Origin: Pirellulales bacterium
Lineage (GTDB): Bacteria > Planctomycetota > Planctomycetia > Pirellulales > JALHPA01
Reading direction: 5' to 3'
Length of the DNA: 41,008 nucleotides
NCBI GenBank assembly: GCA_022842745.1
Contig: JALHPA010000001.1
Span: 1-41,008 of the forward strand
Part shown: positions 1-9,303 of the stretch, piece after piece
Position numbering within the stretch: the first letter of the stretch is position 1
Layout of the letters: every line of letters starts with the position of its first letter
Position numbers and translations under genes: made by a program
The notes under the pieces: model-generated
Databases searched by the model: none
Told to the model about the DNA's origin: nothing
Seen by the model: only the letters and a program-made list of their open reading frames with translations

Positions 1-647
1 GACAAGTCATGGGAGATAAACAGATACGTAAGCCCCATCTCGCGCTTCAGCCGCGTAAGCAAGTTGATCACCTGCGACTGAATCGAAACATCCAAAGCCG
101 AAATCGGCTCGTCGAGCACCAAGAACTTCGGCCGCAGGGCCAACGCGCGGGCGATACTCAGCCGCTGCCGTTGACCACCGGAGAACTCATGGGGATAGCG
201 ATTCAGGTAGCGCGGGTCGAGCCCCACTTGGTGCAAGGCTTCCTTTACAGCGTTCAAACGCTCGCGGCGGTTGCCCAGTCCGTGAATCAGCAAACCCTCT
301 TCCACAATCGCGCGAACCGTCATTCGCGGGTTGAGCGAGCCAAACGGGTCCTGAAACACGATCTGCATATTGCGGCGGACGTTTCGCAAGGCTCGCCCAC
401 CCAGCCGGGAAATGTCCTGACCTTCGAAGCAAACGCTTCCAGCGGTTGGTTTGAGCAACCGAAGCAAAGTCCGGCCGACGGTAGTCTTGCCGCAGCCGCT
501 TTCCCCGACCAACCCAAGCGTTTCCTTGGCGCCGATGGAAAAAGAGATGCCGTCGACCGCCCGCACGTGCGCCGCGATGCGCGAGAACACTCCCCTGCGG
601 ACAGGAAAATGTTGCTTCAGATTTTCAACTTTCACCAAGGGAGTCAT
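1..647 (-). CDS. oppF: Oligopeptide/dipeptide ABC transporter ATP-binding protein, OppF/DppF type (partial)
   Basis: This gene runs off the left edge; its first ~215 codons are visible. It is a cytoplasmic ATPase that would power an oligopeptide-type importer as a heterodimer with OppD. Reading leftward from the ATG at 647 (MTPLVKVENLKQHFPVRRG) I see Walker A GESGCGKTT, the Q-loop region IVFQDPFGSLNPRMTV, signature FSGGQRQRLSIARAL, Walker B LVLDEPISALDVS and the H-loop FISHDLS just before the edge. The SLNPRMTV stretch is characteristic of the OppF/DppF subfamily. It lies about 100 bp after the oppD stop on the same strand, the usual oppD-oppF order. The oligopeptide-binding C-terminal region is outside the window. 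Confidence in family is high; the substrate is not determined. Confidence 0.93.
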   Translation of the reverse strand, partial: MTPLVKVENLKQHFPVRRGVFSRIAAHVRAVDGISFSIGAKETLGLVGESGCGKTTVGRTLLRLLKPTAGSVCFEGQDISRLGGRALRNVRRNMQIVFQDPFGSLNPRMTVRAIVEEGLLIHGLGNRRERLNAVKEALHQVGLDPRYLNRYPHEFSGGQRQRLSIARALALRPKFLVLDEPISALDVSIQSQVINLLTRLKREMGLTYLFISHDL

Positions 648-749
648 GCAGGCTGCCTACGCGCTTGGGTTTTCGAAAAAGACCGGCGCGACCGCGCCCA
701 TTTGCTCGCTCTGCGTTCGATCGACGCAAGTCGACTTTGTTTTCTCGAC

Positions 750-1748
750 TCATGGGGTCAATAGTTCGCCAGCAAAGTGACATCTTGCCCAATGGCCGGG
801 ATTAATTTCGCGCAATTCCGGTTCTTCGGTGGTGCATCGAGGTTCCCGGCGAAATTCGCAGCGGGGATGGAATTTGCAGCCGGCGGGAAAATGGAGCGGG
901 CTGGGGACCATGCCTGGGATGGTGTGCAACAATTCGTTTCTGGGTTTACCCGGCGCGGGCCGCGACCGGAACAGCCCGAGCGTGTAGGGATGCAACGGAT
1001 TGCGAAACAACTCCCCCACCGGCGCCTGTTCAACGACTTTGGAGGCGTACATCACCGCGACCTGGTCGGCCATTTCGGCGATGATGCCCAGATCGTGCGT
1101 GATTATCAGAATCGACATGCCAAATTCGGCTTGCAGCTCGCGCAGCAGGTCGAGAATTTGGGCTTGGATGGTAACGTCGAGCGCGGTGGTGGGCTCGTCG
1201 GCAATCAGGAGTCGAGGATGGCAGGAGAGGGCCATGGCGATCATCGCCCGCTGACGCATTCCGCCGGAGAACTGGTGCGGATAATCATCGACCCGCCGCT
1301 CGGGATCCGGAATTCGCACCTTTTTGAGCATTTCGATCGCGCGGAGACGGGCGTCCCGGCGCGATGCCCGTTGATGAATGCGGATTGCTTCTCCGATCTG
1401 TTCGCCGATGGTGAACACGGGATTGAGCGAAGTCATCGGCTCTTGAAAGATCATCGAGATTTGCGCGCCGCGCAGACGCCGCATCTCGTCTTCAGGAAGA
1501 TCCGAGAGGACCACGGAATTGCCCCTGACGATCATCTTGACTCGGCCGCCGGCGATTCTTCCGGGAGGCGCCAGAAGCCGAATGATCGACAGCGCCGTTA
1601 CCGATTTGCCACAGCCGCTCTCCCCGACCAGTCCCAAAGTCTTTCCGCGTGGGATGGAGAGCGAAACATCGTCCACTGCGCGGACCATTCCCTCCTCCGT
1701 GGGAAAGTAGGTTTTCAGATTCTCGATTTCAATCAGCGCGTCGGACAT
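750..1748 (-). CDS. oppD: Oligopeptide/dipeptide ABC transporter ATP-binding protein, OppD/DppD type
   Basis: Cytoplasmic ATPase partner of OppF, about 332 aa, a normal length for the family. Walker A GESGCGKS is at residues 42-49, followed by MIFQEPMTSLNPVFTIGEQ, signature FSGGMRQRAMIAMAL, Walker B LLIADEPTTALDVT and H-loop IITHDLG. The C-terminal oligopeptide-transporter domain is present (HPYTLGL, then a cysteine-containing HPRCEF...C...C segment that in relatives can bind an iron-sulfur cluster). I chose the ATG at 1748 (MSDALIEIENL); an in-frame ATG at 1766 adds six residues and neither has a clear ribosome site. The upstream neighbour is an RND permease, not oppB/oppC, so the permeases and binding protein must lie beyond oppF or elsewhere. 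Confidence 0.93.
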   Translation of the reverse strand: MSDALIEIENLKTYFPTEEGMVRAVDDVSLSIPRGKTLGLVGESGCGKSVTALSIIRLLAPPGRIAGGRVKMIVRGNSVVLSDLPEDEMRRLRGAQISMIFQEPMTSLNPVFTIGEQIGEAIRIHQRASRRDARLRAIEMLKKVRIPDPERRVDDYPHQFSGGMRQRAMIAMALSCHPRLLIADEPTTALDVTIQAQILDLLRELQAEFGMSILIITHDLGIIAEMADQVAVMYASKVVEQAPVGELFRNPLHPYTLGLFRSRPAPGKPRNELLHTIPGMVPSPLHFPAGCKFHPRCEFRREPRCTTEEPELREINPGHWARCHFAGELLTP

Positions 1749-1814
1749 ATTCGCAACGGTCGGCATGTGCTGGGCGCGATCCCGTGCAAGTGTAGAGAAA
1801 GTGCCCCGGACCAG

Positions 1815-4800
1815 CTACGGGTCGAGATCGACTGGAACGCCGGAATTCGCCGGACGGCCGTCGGCTGGCCGGCTGCTTGCAAGCCCCGTTGGATCGTCGT
1901 TTCCACCCGTAGAGGCGCGGGCATGCGCCCCAATAATCTCGAAGTGGGGCCCTCGGTCGCCATTCGATTTTTCTGGCGAGGTTTCGACGCCATTGGAACC
2001 GCTGTGCGCTGTAATGGTTACCGCGTGCCGGCGGTCCTGATCCGCTGGATGACCATGCCGTTCGCCGCTGGGCAATTCGGCCGGCGCGGATTCGCTGGGG
2101 GAGATTGCAATCTGACCGGTCCATGTCCCGACGGTCGTCGCCAACCAGGATTTTGTCTCCAGGGCAAGACTGAAAAGGCTGGGAACCAAGAACAAAGTGA
2201 ACACGGTCGAAACCAGCAACCCACCGAGCAAGACCGCTCCCAGGCCGCGGTACAGCTCGCTGCCGGCGCCGGGAGATATGACCAGCGGCAGTAGACCGAA
2301 GAAACCGATCAGAGTGGTCATGAAAATGGGTCGGATGCGGGTGCGAACGCTCTCGACGACAGCCTGTCGATGCGGAAGTTTCTGTTCCTCGATCAAGTTC
2401 AGCGCCTGTTCGACGATGAGGATCGGATTATTGACCACAGTGCCCACCAGAATGATGAATCCCAGCATCGTGAGCACGTCGAGCGATTGAGGAATTCCAA
2501 TAAGGTTGAGGAATTGCAAACCTGCGAAGCCGCCCAGCGCGCCCAACGGCACACTGAGAATGATCACAAAAGGATAGAGCCAGGATTCGAACAGGGCCGC
2601 CATCACCAGGTAAGTGATGATGAGGGCCAGCAGCAGGTTCCATTTCATCGCATTCCAAGCCAAGCGCAGCTTGTCGGCGGTGCCGGCCAGATTGATCTCG
2701 TACAGACCATCGCCAATTTGCCCTGACTGTCGTAAGGGGGCGACAATCTGCGTGGCGATCCGCTCCACCGCTTCCTCCAAGGGTACGTTCGGCGGCGGCT
2801 GGACTTGGACGGTAATGTTGCGAGTCCTTTCGCGGCGGTTGATTTGCTCAGGTCCAAAGCTCCTATCGATTTTCGCAACGGCGCTTAGTTCGGTAAGGCC
2901 TCCCTCCGGAGTCGCGATCGGGAGCTTGGCGAGATCCTCCACCTTATTGGCGAATTTCTCGTCCCCCACGATCGAAAGATCGATCTTGTCCCCATCGAGA
3001 TAGAAATCGGTAGCGTAGGCGCCATCGACGAGCGCATTGACGGCGTAGCCGATCTCATTGGCGCGGAGGCCGTTGTCCTCGGCTTGTTCGGTCTTGGGAA
3101 TGACGTGCATTTCCGGACTGGAGAGATCGAGGCTCGGTTTGGGGATCGCGCGGGCCAGAGGCGAGCCATCGGGGGCTCGTTCTGGAAATACCTCTCCCAT
3201 CCGCTGAAATATCTGACCGCCGATGCCCACCAGCTTTTCAATTTCCGGACCGGTGATTTCGATGTCGATACTGCGACCGGCGGTCAGCCCTTGCTCGAAC
3301 AGGCTGGATTGGAAGGCCAAAACCATCGTGCCAGGCTCGAGGCCGCTAAGACTGTACATCAGCGGTACCAATTCAGCCGCGCGGGCAGGATCGTGGGCGC
3401 GCAAACCCAGAAACAACTGACGCCCCCTGGCAACGTAGAAGAAATCGCCGATCGGAGGGAAGGGGAGCGCTTTGGCCTGTTCGGAATCGGGATCGACGTC
3501 CCAATAGGGGCGAAGTTTGGTTTCGATATCAGCCCCCATGTCGCGCATCTTTTCGAGATTGTAACCGGGGGGGGGAAGCATCAGGCCGATGATCAGGTTG
3601 CGGTTGCCGTTGGGGAGGTATTCCACCTTCGGCATGAGCAAAAAAATCAGGACAATCGACAGGACAACGAACACGAAGGTGGCGCCGACCATTCGCCAAA
3701 CGCTGCCTTGCAGCCAAGCGTTGATAGCTCCGACCCGGTGAACGAACGCCGAGCCGAACGAGTCGAGAAGTCCAAGACCGCGATGAAGTCGTTCGTGAAC
3801 GACATGCCGAATGTTGCCAGACGAAGGATTGGCATGACCGTTCTCGCTGATTGGACGATGGTCGTTCCCGGGCTTTGTGGCGCCAAAGATCCGTGCCCCG
3901 GCCGTGGGAACAACCACCAGAGCCACAAGCAACGAAATAGCCAACGCGGAAGCCGTGGCCAAGGCGATGTCCCGGAACAACTGGCCAGCTTCATCCTGTA
4001 CGAAGAGCACGGGGATGAACACGGCCAGGTTGGCCAACGTGCTGGTGACCACCGCGCCCCAGACCTCACTTGTGCCGCGAATGGCCGCCTGGAACGGCGT
4101 CGCCCCCTGTTGCCGGTGGCGAAAACCGTTCTCCAGCACGACGATGAAGTTATCGACGAGCATGCCGACTGCAAACGCAATTCCAGCCAGGCTAGGCACA
4201 TTCAACGTGCGACCCATCAGGCTCATCATCAGAAACATGCCGATGATGCTGACCGCGATCGAGAGGAAGACGACGATCGAGGCCCTGGCGCTGCGCAAGA
4301 ACAGCAATAGCACGATGAGCGTCAGCGCGGCCCCTTCCCAGATATTCTCCCAGACTAGATTGATTGACGAGTGGATATACTCGGTCTCGTCATAGACCTG
4401 GGCCAATTGCAGTTGCTTCGATTTGAGCGCCCCTTCGTTCAATTCCTTGACGGCGATTTGTAAGCCGTCCATCACTTCAAGCACGTTGGTGCCGGTGCGG
4501 CGCAAGACGTTGATCGCAATCACCGAAGTGCCGAAGCGGCGGACCATGCCGTCGGGCTTTTTGTAGCCCAAGCGGACTTCGGCTACGTCGCGGACGTATA
4601 CTGGTCGATCTTCGCTGCGAAGGATCACGGCGCCGGCCACCTGTTCTGGAGAGCGGAATCGGCCCAGCGTCCGCACGACCCAGCGGCGTTTGCCCTCCCA
4701 GAAATCGCCCCCCGAAACATCGAAATTCTGATCGCGCAGCGCGTCGCGCACGTCGGCAATGGTGATCTGGCGAGCGGCGAGCTTCTCCGGATCGACGATA

Positions 4801-5513
4801 ACCTGCAATTCGTCCTCCTGCCCGCCCAGGACGTTAGCGCCGGAGACGCCGTTGACCTTCTCGAATCGAGCTTCGACGGTATCTTCGGCATACCGCCGGA
4901 GCTTGGAAATGTCGATCGGGGGGGGGAGCAGGGCGCCCAGATCGGGTTGTTTTGCGACCAATTCGCGGAGGCGGAACAAGGCCAGTCCAGGGTTTGGCGT
5001 CGCGGCGATGCGGTCCAGATCGGCGGCTAGCTTCGGGTGGGCCGATCGGGCGGCCTGGATGGCGTCGAGGTCCGGCAGTCGCTGAGTGAGAATGAACCAA
5101 GCAATCGGTCGATCGGCCGCGTTGGAAGTGTTGATAACGGGCTTGTCGGCATCGACGGGATACTCGCGCACCTGCTGCAAGCGAGAACTGACAGTGGTGA
5201 TTGCCGAATCGAGATTGGCGCCGACGGCGAATTCAAGCGTGATCTTTCCGGAGGAGTCGCTGCTCTCGCTCGACATCTTCGTGACGCCTTCGACGCTTTG
5301 CAGTTGTTCCTCCTGCTCCTGGATGATTTCGCGTTCGATTTCCTGAGGGCTGGCGCCAACCCAGCGGGTCTCGATCGTGAGGGTGGGGATTTGGACCTCT
5401 GGAATCAATTGCACCGGCATCCGGCCGATGGAAATCAATCCAAACATGCAGATCAAGATCACGCCCACGGCGACCTTGACTGGATTTCGAACGAAGTTCT
5501 CGATCTGTTGCAT
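1815..5513 (-). CDS. Efflux RND transporter permease subunit (AcrB/HAE1-like)
   Basis: Inner-membrane proton-driven drug/solute exporter, 1232 aa, long for the family (about 1030-1050). TM1 is at residues 12-30 after the typical MQQIENFVRNPVK start; porter-domain motifs follow (RWVGASPQEIEREI, VEGVTKMSSES); TM2 onward begins near residue 390. TM4 carries GMLVDNFIVVLEN (453-455 VDN, where AcrB has two aspartates). The second half repeats the fold (TM8-TM12, GTVVNNPILIVEQ). Two oddities: an extra segment of about 60 residues at 145-205 in the first porter half, and a hydrophilic tail of about 115 residues after the last membrane helix (SPSESAPAEL... to VDLDP). The gene follows the adaptor gene by 27 bp, forming a MarR-adaptor-permease operon. 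No TolC-like outer-membrane gene is present. Two runs of nine C occur on the coding strand (see findings). Confidence 0.93.
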   Translation of the reverse strand: MQQIENFVRNPVKVAVGVILICMFGLISIGRMPVQLIPEVQIPTLTIETRWVGASPQEIEREIIQEQEEQLQSVEGVTKMSSESSDSSGKITLEFAVGANLDSAITTVSSRLQQVREYPVDADKPVINTSNAADRPIAWFILTQRLPDLDAIQAARSAHPKLAADLDRIAATPNPGLALFRLRELVAKQPDLGALLPPPIDISKLRRYAEDTVEARFEKVNGVSGANVLGGQEDELQVIVDPEKLAARQITIADVRDALRDQNFDVSGGDFWEGKRRWVVRTLGRFRSPEQVAGAVILRSEDRPVYVRDVAEVRLGYKKPDGMVRRFGTSVIAINVLRRTGTNVLEVMDGLQIAVKELNEGALKSKQLQLAQVYDETEYIHSSINLVWENIWEGAALTLIVLLLFLRSARASIVVFLSIAVSIIGMFLMMSLMGRTLNVPSLAGIAFAVGMLVDNFIVVLENGFRHRQQGATPFQAAIRGTSEVWGAVVTSTLANLAVFIPVLFVQDEAGQLFRDIALATASALAISLLVALVVVPTAGARIFGATKPGNDHRPISENGHANPSSGNIRHVVHERLHRGLGLLDSFGSAFVHRVGAINAWLQGSVWRMVGATFVFVVLSIVLIFLLMPKVEYLPNGNRNLIIGLMLPPPGYNLEKMRDMGADIETKLRPYWDVDPDSEQAKALPFPPIGDFFYVARGRQLFLGLRAHDPARAAELVPLMYSLSGLEPGTMVLAFQSSLFEQGLTAGRSIDIEITGPEIEKLVGIGGQIFQRMGEVFPERAPDGSPLARAIPKPSLDLSSPEMHVIPKTEQAEDNGLRANEIGYAVNALVDGAYATDFYLDGDKIDLSIVGDEKFANKVEDLAKLPIATPEGGLTELSAVAKIDRSFGPEQINRRERTRNITVQVQPPPNVPLEEAVERIATQIVAPLRQSGQIGDGLYEINLAGTADKLRLAWNAMKWNLLLALIITYLVMAALFESWLYPFVIILSVPLGALGGFAGLQFLNLIGIPQSLDVLTMLGFIILVGTVVNNPILIVEQALNLIEEQKLPHRQAVVESVRTRIRPIFMTTLIGFFGLLPLVISPGAGSELYRGLGAVLLGGLLVSTVFTLFLVPSLFSLALETKSWLATTVGTWTGQIAISPSESAPAELPSGERHGHPADQDRRHAVTITAHSGSNGVETSPEKSNGDRGPHFEIIGAHARASTGGNDDPTGLASSRPADGRPANSGVPVDLDP

Positions 5514-5540
5514 GATTTAGGTCTGGCTGCGGCCGCCGCC

Positions 5541-6902
5541 CTAGCGCTGTGCGTCATTCGACGCGGTTTTGGCCGATTTTTCGGAGGCCGCTTCTTGCAC
5601 GCGGAGGATCGCAACGCTCTGCTGCGGCATGATCCGTTCGTTGCCTTGGACGACCACCAAGTCGTTGGGTTTTACCTGCCCCTTGGCCTGAATCCATCCG
5701 TTCCAAGCCACTCCTAATTCGATGGGAACATGCCGGGCTTTGCCGGACTTGCCTCCGTCGGTCGAGTCGACCACCACGACCATCGGCGAGGCGCCACCCA
5801 GCACGATCGCATCCTTCGGAATCAATATCGCGGCCTGAACTTTGCCAACGGGCACGGTCGCGCGGCCAATCATGCCTCCTTTGATGACTGGCTGATTGTC
5901 TTGAAGGCGGTTCTCAATGCGGATCTTGACGGGGAAATTGCGGGTTCTGAGATCGGCTTGGGGTACAATTTCGGCCACCCGGCCGACGAAGCGTTCGCCA
6001 GCCAGCGAGGTTATTTCCACTTGCGCCTCATCCCCAACCCGCATCTTAGGCACGTAGTCTTCGAGCACCTGAATTTGGATGTCCGCCTGGTCGAGCTCTG
6101 CCACGCGGGCGATCAACCCGCCCCGCGAGACCCACTGCCCCACTTCGGAGTTTTCAGCAATTACGTAGCCGTCAAAAGGGGCTTTGATGGTATGCTTGCC
6201 CAGTTGGTCGCGAATTCGATTGATCTCCTCTTGCTGCACGGCGACCTTGGCCTCCGCCTGGTCGATGGACTCCTTGCGGGCGCCCTTCTCGGCGAGTTCA
6301 AAGGCAATACGGGCGTCAATCCAGGCTTGCTGCGCCTGAACGGCGGCCGACGAGATTTCTTCGATCTGGTCGTCCGTAAAGGCTCGCTTGTCGGGCATCT
6401 TGCGAAACCGATCGTAGCGGCCGATGGCGTAATCCCTGGCCGCCAGCTTGCCGGCCAGACGGGCCTTGGCTTGCTCGATTTCCTCCGGTCGCGCGCGCCG
6501 CAATTCTTCTAACGCCGCCTCGCGCAACCGCAATTCGGCTTCGGCGCCCCGCAATTCGATTTCCAGCAATCCGGTCAATAGTTGGGCCAATGTCTGGCCC
6601 TTCTTGACTCGGTTGCCCGTGCGAATGGGGTATTCGACCACGCGACCATCTACGGCGCTGCCGACGTCGCTGACCCGCGTTGGCGTTACCGTGCCAACGA
6701 ACGTGTGCCCGGTGACGACCTCGCGTTGCTGAACGCGAGCGACGACAACGGGAATCGGCGGCGCGCCGCCAGGAGGTTGCGCTAGCGACGCAGCGGCAAA
6801 TGCCGACACGACCATTGCGCAGGCCAACGAGGTGGCCAGTCGCGCCCGATTCCCGTTTCCTCGCAGGTTCTTATGGTCGTAAGGGACGGAGGAATTGTTC
6901 AT
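5541..6902 (-). CDS. Efflux RND transporter periplasmic adaptor subunit (HlyD/MFP family)
   Basis: Periplasmic adaptor linking the RND permease to an outer-membrane channel, 453 aa. A signal-like hydrophobic segment lies at residues 21-41 (LATSLACAMVVSAFAAASLAQ), followed by the biotinyl-lipoyl-like half (VGSAVDGRVVEYPIRTGNRVKKGQTLAQL), a long alpha-helical hairpin rich in Ala/Glu/Arg (LRGAEAELRLREAALEELRR to EEINRIRDQL), the returning lipoyl half (IKAPFDGYVIAENSEVGQWVSRGGLIARVAE), then beta-barrel and membrane-proximal domains (VPVGKVQAAILIPKDAIVL). It sits 27 bp ahead of the permease and about 80 bp behind the MarR gene. The ATG at 6902 is used; no strong ribosome site is evident. Confidence 0.92.
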   Translation of the reverse strand: MNNSSVPYDHKNLRGNGNRARLATSLACAMVVSAFAAASLAQPPGGAPPIPVVVARVQQREVVTGHTFVGTVTPTRVSDVGSAVDGRVVEYPIRTGNRVKKGQTLAQLLTGLLEIELRGAEAELRLREAALEELRRARPEEIEQAKARLAGKLAARDYAIGRYDRFRKMPDKRAFTDDQIEEISSAAVQAQQAWIDARIAFELAEKGARKESIDQAEAKVAVQQEEINRIRDQLGKHTIKAPFDGYVIAENSEVGQWVSRGGLIARVAELDQADIQIQVLEDYVPKMRVGDEAQVEITSLAGERFVGRVAEIVPQADLRTRNFPVKIRIENRLQDNQPVIKGGMIGRATVPVGKVQAAILIPKDAIVLGGASPMVVVVDSTDGGKSGKARHVPIELGVAWNGWIQAKGQVKPNDLVVVQGNERIMPQQSVAILRVQEAASEKSAKTASNDAQR

Positions 6903-6984
6903 ACTTCAAGAAGGAGTCGTTTCGACGGTAAAAAGTTCGGATTCACGGCCCAAAAAAGCCAAGACGCCATGCATGGAACATTAC

Positions 6985-7545
6985 TCAGGGGATAGATTCA
7001 AAAGCGGGCGGACGGGCTGGACGCTTTGAATCGGTCGGATGGCGCCCGGCACGGGTTCCATCGCGCTCGATGGACTGGTCCGCCACCCGCGGCGAAGGTC
7101 GCCCGGCATGAGGAGGACCGGCGAGATTGGCGATTACTCGAGAAGTAAGGCTCTTAAGCAATGCTTGCTCTTCCCGGGTCAGGCCTTGATTCCCTCGATC
7201 TCTTACCGCATCGGAACAGGCAATAATCGTGGACCAGATCGGCTCCGCTTTTGGCAGCGCGCGAATGAGTTTGCGACGGCGGTCGTCGCTGCAATTCTCG
7301 CGGCGGATCCACCCCTCGCGCTCCATTCGATCGAGAATGCCGACGAGCGTAGGGGGTTCAATTCGCATCCGATCGGCGAGATCGGTCTGAGACAAGTCGC
7401 CTTCCAGTGCCAGCCATCCCAGCACCTGGCATTGACGGTAGGTGATTCCCGTGGGGGACAATTGTTCGTTCATGGCTCGCTCAAACGCACGGGACGCCAT
7501 GCAGATCCAAAATCCAATGCTCTCTTCAAAGTTGTGTTTCAGCAT
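6985..7545 (-). CDS. MarR family transcriptional regulator
   Basis: Winged-helix DNA-binding repressor, about 186 aa, that by position should control the adjacent efflux operon (inference). The core is clear: ITYRQCQVLGWLALEGDLSQTDLADRMRIEPPTLVGILDRMEREGWIRRENCSDDRRRKLIRAL, with the recognition helix near PPTLVGILDRM and the wing rich in arginine. I use the ATG at 7545 (MLKHNFEESIGFW) because planctomycete relatives start this way; a TTG at 7581 is possible. The C-terminal 50 residues after VIANLAG are arginine/proline rich, unlike the usual compact end. Upstream, around 7585-7610, an AT-rich stretch with TTAG...CTAA half-sites and a TATTAT box could hold promoter and operator, but this is weak. 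Confidence 0.88.
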   Translation of the reverse strand: MLKHNFEESIGFWICMASRAFERAMNEQLSPTGITYRQCQVLGWLALEGDLSQTDLADRMRIEPPTLVGILDRMEREGWIRRENCSDDRRRKLIRALPKAEPIWSTIIACSDAVRDRGNQGLTREEQALLKSLTSRVIANLAGPPHAGRPSPRVADQSIERDGTRAGRHPTDSKRPARPPAFESIP

Positions 7546-7751
7546 GCCGAGAAGCAGAGTGGAAAATTCGTTAGTGGGCAAATAGTTAGGCTGCTACATA
7601 ATATCTAACCGATCCCCCCTGGAACAGTCCTGCGGCTCAAATCCTACCGAAACTACCCAACCAGGCACGTCGATCGGGCAATACTGGACGAGAATACGCG
7701 GAATGAAAGGTGGGTACGACCGAAAACCCGCCCGCCAATCCGCTTCGCGAG

Positions 7752-8084
7752 TTACCGGCTCGTGATCCTAGCCGAAACTCCGCCAATGTCCGGCTCGTAG
7801 CCGGCGCGCTGGACCACTTCGGCAATGGTTTCCGTCTTGATGTCCGACCTGGGTTCAAGCGTGACGGTCGCTCGCTCTTTCTCCAGCGAGACCGAGACCG
7901 ACTGGACGCCTGGGAGTGCTTTCAGCTCCCTGGTCAGGTGGTCCACGCACCCGTCACAGACCATCCCGCGCACTCCCAGTTCGATCTGTTGAGGACGAGC
8001 GCGCAGTTCGTTGAGGGCGACCCCAGCGACCAGAATTGCAGTAACGAAGCTCAAAATGATGATCCAGCGGCGGGAGGAATTCAT
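7752..8084 (-). CDS. Membrane-anchored heavy-metal-associated (HMA) domain protein
   Basis: Small metal-binding protein, about 110 aa. One N-terminal membrane anchor (WIIILSFVTAILVAGVAL, residues 7-24) is followed by a single ferredoxin-like HMA domain with the metal motif GMVCDGC (Cys43, Cys46) and the typical LKALPGVQSVSVSLEKERATVTLEP and AGYEP elements. The family carries Cu(I), Zn, Hg or similar soft metals to transporters; which metal applies here is unknown. I use the ATG at 8084; a TTG at 8111 would add nine residues. It stands alone between the MarR gene and a divergent outer-membrane gene, with no P-type ATPase nearby. Confidence 0.85.
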   Translation of the reverse strand: MNSSRRWIIILSFVTAILVAGVALNELRARPQQIELGVRGMVCDGCVDHLTRELKALPGVQSVSVSLEKERATVTLEPRSDIKTETIAEVVQRAGYEPDIGGVSARITSR

Positions 8085-8311
8085 CGGAGGGGATGCCTGG
8101 GTGCGAGACAAATCGACTGATCGCTACTTGTGAGGTTCTTCAAATATAGCCGTTGCAATCAAGATGGGCTAAAAGGAGCGAAAATAGAGAGACTGGGTAG
8201 GTCATGCCCGTCTAAGGCATGCGCTGCCCGGCGACGGTCTGGGATCCGCAGTATTCTGCTGGCGAACTGTGCCGATTCAAGAAGAAATAGACTCGCTTTG
8301 GGAGACCTCTT

Positions 8312-9148
8312 ATGAAGTTTCGATGGGTGTCGATCTGGATGATTTTTCTGGCATTTTCCTGTTGGGCGCAAGCCCAACCGGCATCGGAGGATCGGGGCAA
8401 CGCGGAATCGGCGGCCGCCGAAGCGGACGAAATTGAAACCGATCGCGACTCTTTCACCCCAGCCATGACGACCGTCGGGCGGGGAAGGGTTGTGGTCGAA
8501 ACGGCCTATACATTTATCGACAACCGGGAAGTCTACGAAACTCATAGTCTTCCCGAATTGCTGATCCGCGCCGGCATTGCGGAGCGGCTCGAATTGCGAT
8601 TCGGTTCCAACTATGAAGTTGGAGGCGCTGGCAATCCCGTCTCCGCCAATACACCGGATGACCTGGCCGACCGGTCTGAACTCGAGGAGGCGACCAACGT
8701 CTCGTACGGGCTTAAGTATTTGGCTTGGGAGGGCGAAGGGGCGATTCCACAGACCGGGATACTTCTCAACGGGTTCACGCCAACCAGCGGCGAAGTGACC
8801 GACACGCACATGTCGGGGACTATTTTCACGGGTTGGACTTGGCCAAAGGGCTGGAGTTGGGATTCGGCCTTGCGATTCAGCACCGGGAGCCTGGAAGAGG
8901 ACCGATTTCACATTTGGGCGCCCTCCACGGTGGTAAAAATCCCGGTAGGCGATCGCTGGAAGGTGCATGCGGAGTATTTCGGGATTTTTAGCGATGGCCG
9001 AGAACACGAATCCGTGCAACACTTCTTCAGTCCGGGGGCGCATTATTTGATCACGCCGGATTGGGAGATGGGCGCACGGGTTGGCTGGGGATTAAATGAC
9101 CAGGCGCCGAATTTCTTCGTCAATGTCGGCGGCGGCTATCGCTTTTGA
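8312..9148 (+). CDS. Outer-membrane transporter-like protein, MetA-pathway (Phenol_MetA_deg) family
   Basis: 278 aa with a clear signal peptide (MKFRWVSIWMIFLAFSCWAQAQ, cleavage near residue 22) and alternating beta-strand segments such as RVVVETAYTFID, LELRFGSNYEV, WKVHAEYFGIF and MGARVGWGLNDQAPNFFVNVGGGYRF, ending in an aromatic residue (terminal F) as outer-membrane barrels often do. This pattern matches the family annotated as putative MetA-pathway of phenol degradation / transporter. The ribosome site GGGAG lies just before the ATG. It is divergent from the HMA gene with about 200 bp between them. The substrate is unknown; family membership is by recognition only. Confidence 0.8.
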   Translation: MKFRWVSIWMIFLAFSCWAQAQPASEDRGNAESAAAEADEIETDRDSFTPAMTTVGRGRVVVETAYTFIDNREVYETHSLPELLIRAGIAERLELRFGSNYEVGGAGNPVSANTPDDLADRSELEEATNVSYGLKYLAWEGEGAIPQTGILLNGFTPTSGEVTDTHMSGTIFTGWTWPKGWSWDSALRFSTGSLEEDRFHIWAPSTVVKIPVGDRWKVHAEYFGIFSDGREHESVQHFFSPGAHYLITPDWEMGARVGWGLNDQAPNFFVNVGGGYRF

Positions 9149-9303
9149 AAGCTCGGAAACCGTCGTCCGGGTTTTCTCTTCTGTTGCAGGCCACGTGAAG
9201 AACGTGTCGCCGGCGGCGGAGCTTTGCACCGATTTGCCTAGGGGGGCGAATTGCCGGTAGACTAGGCTGGTAAGCCGACGCCATCCCGTCGCTGGAACCC
9301 TCC

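Noticed and set aside
777..2294. A 505-aa plus-strand frame opposite oppD and the RND gene
   Set aside because: Spans two real genes on the other strand and shows no family motif.
3084..4310. A 408-aa plus-strand frame opposite the RND gene
   Set aside because: Antisense shadow; His/Gln/Arg-rich with no recognisable domain.
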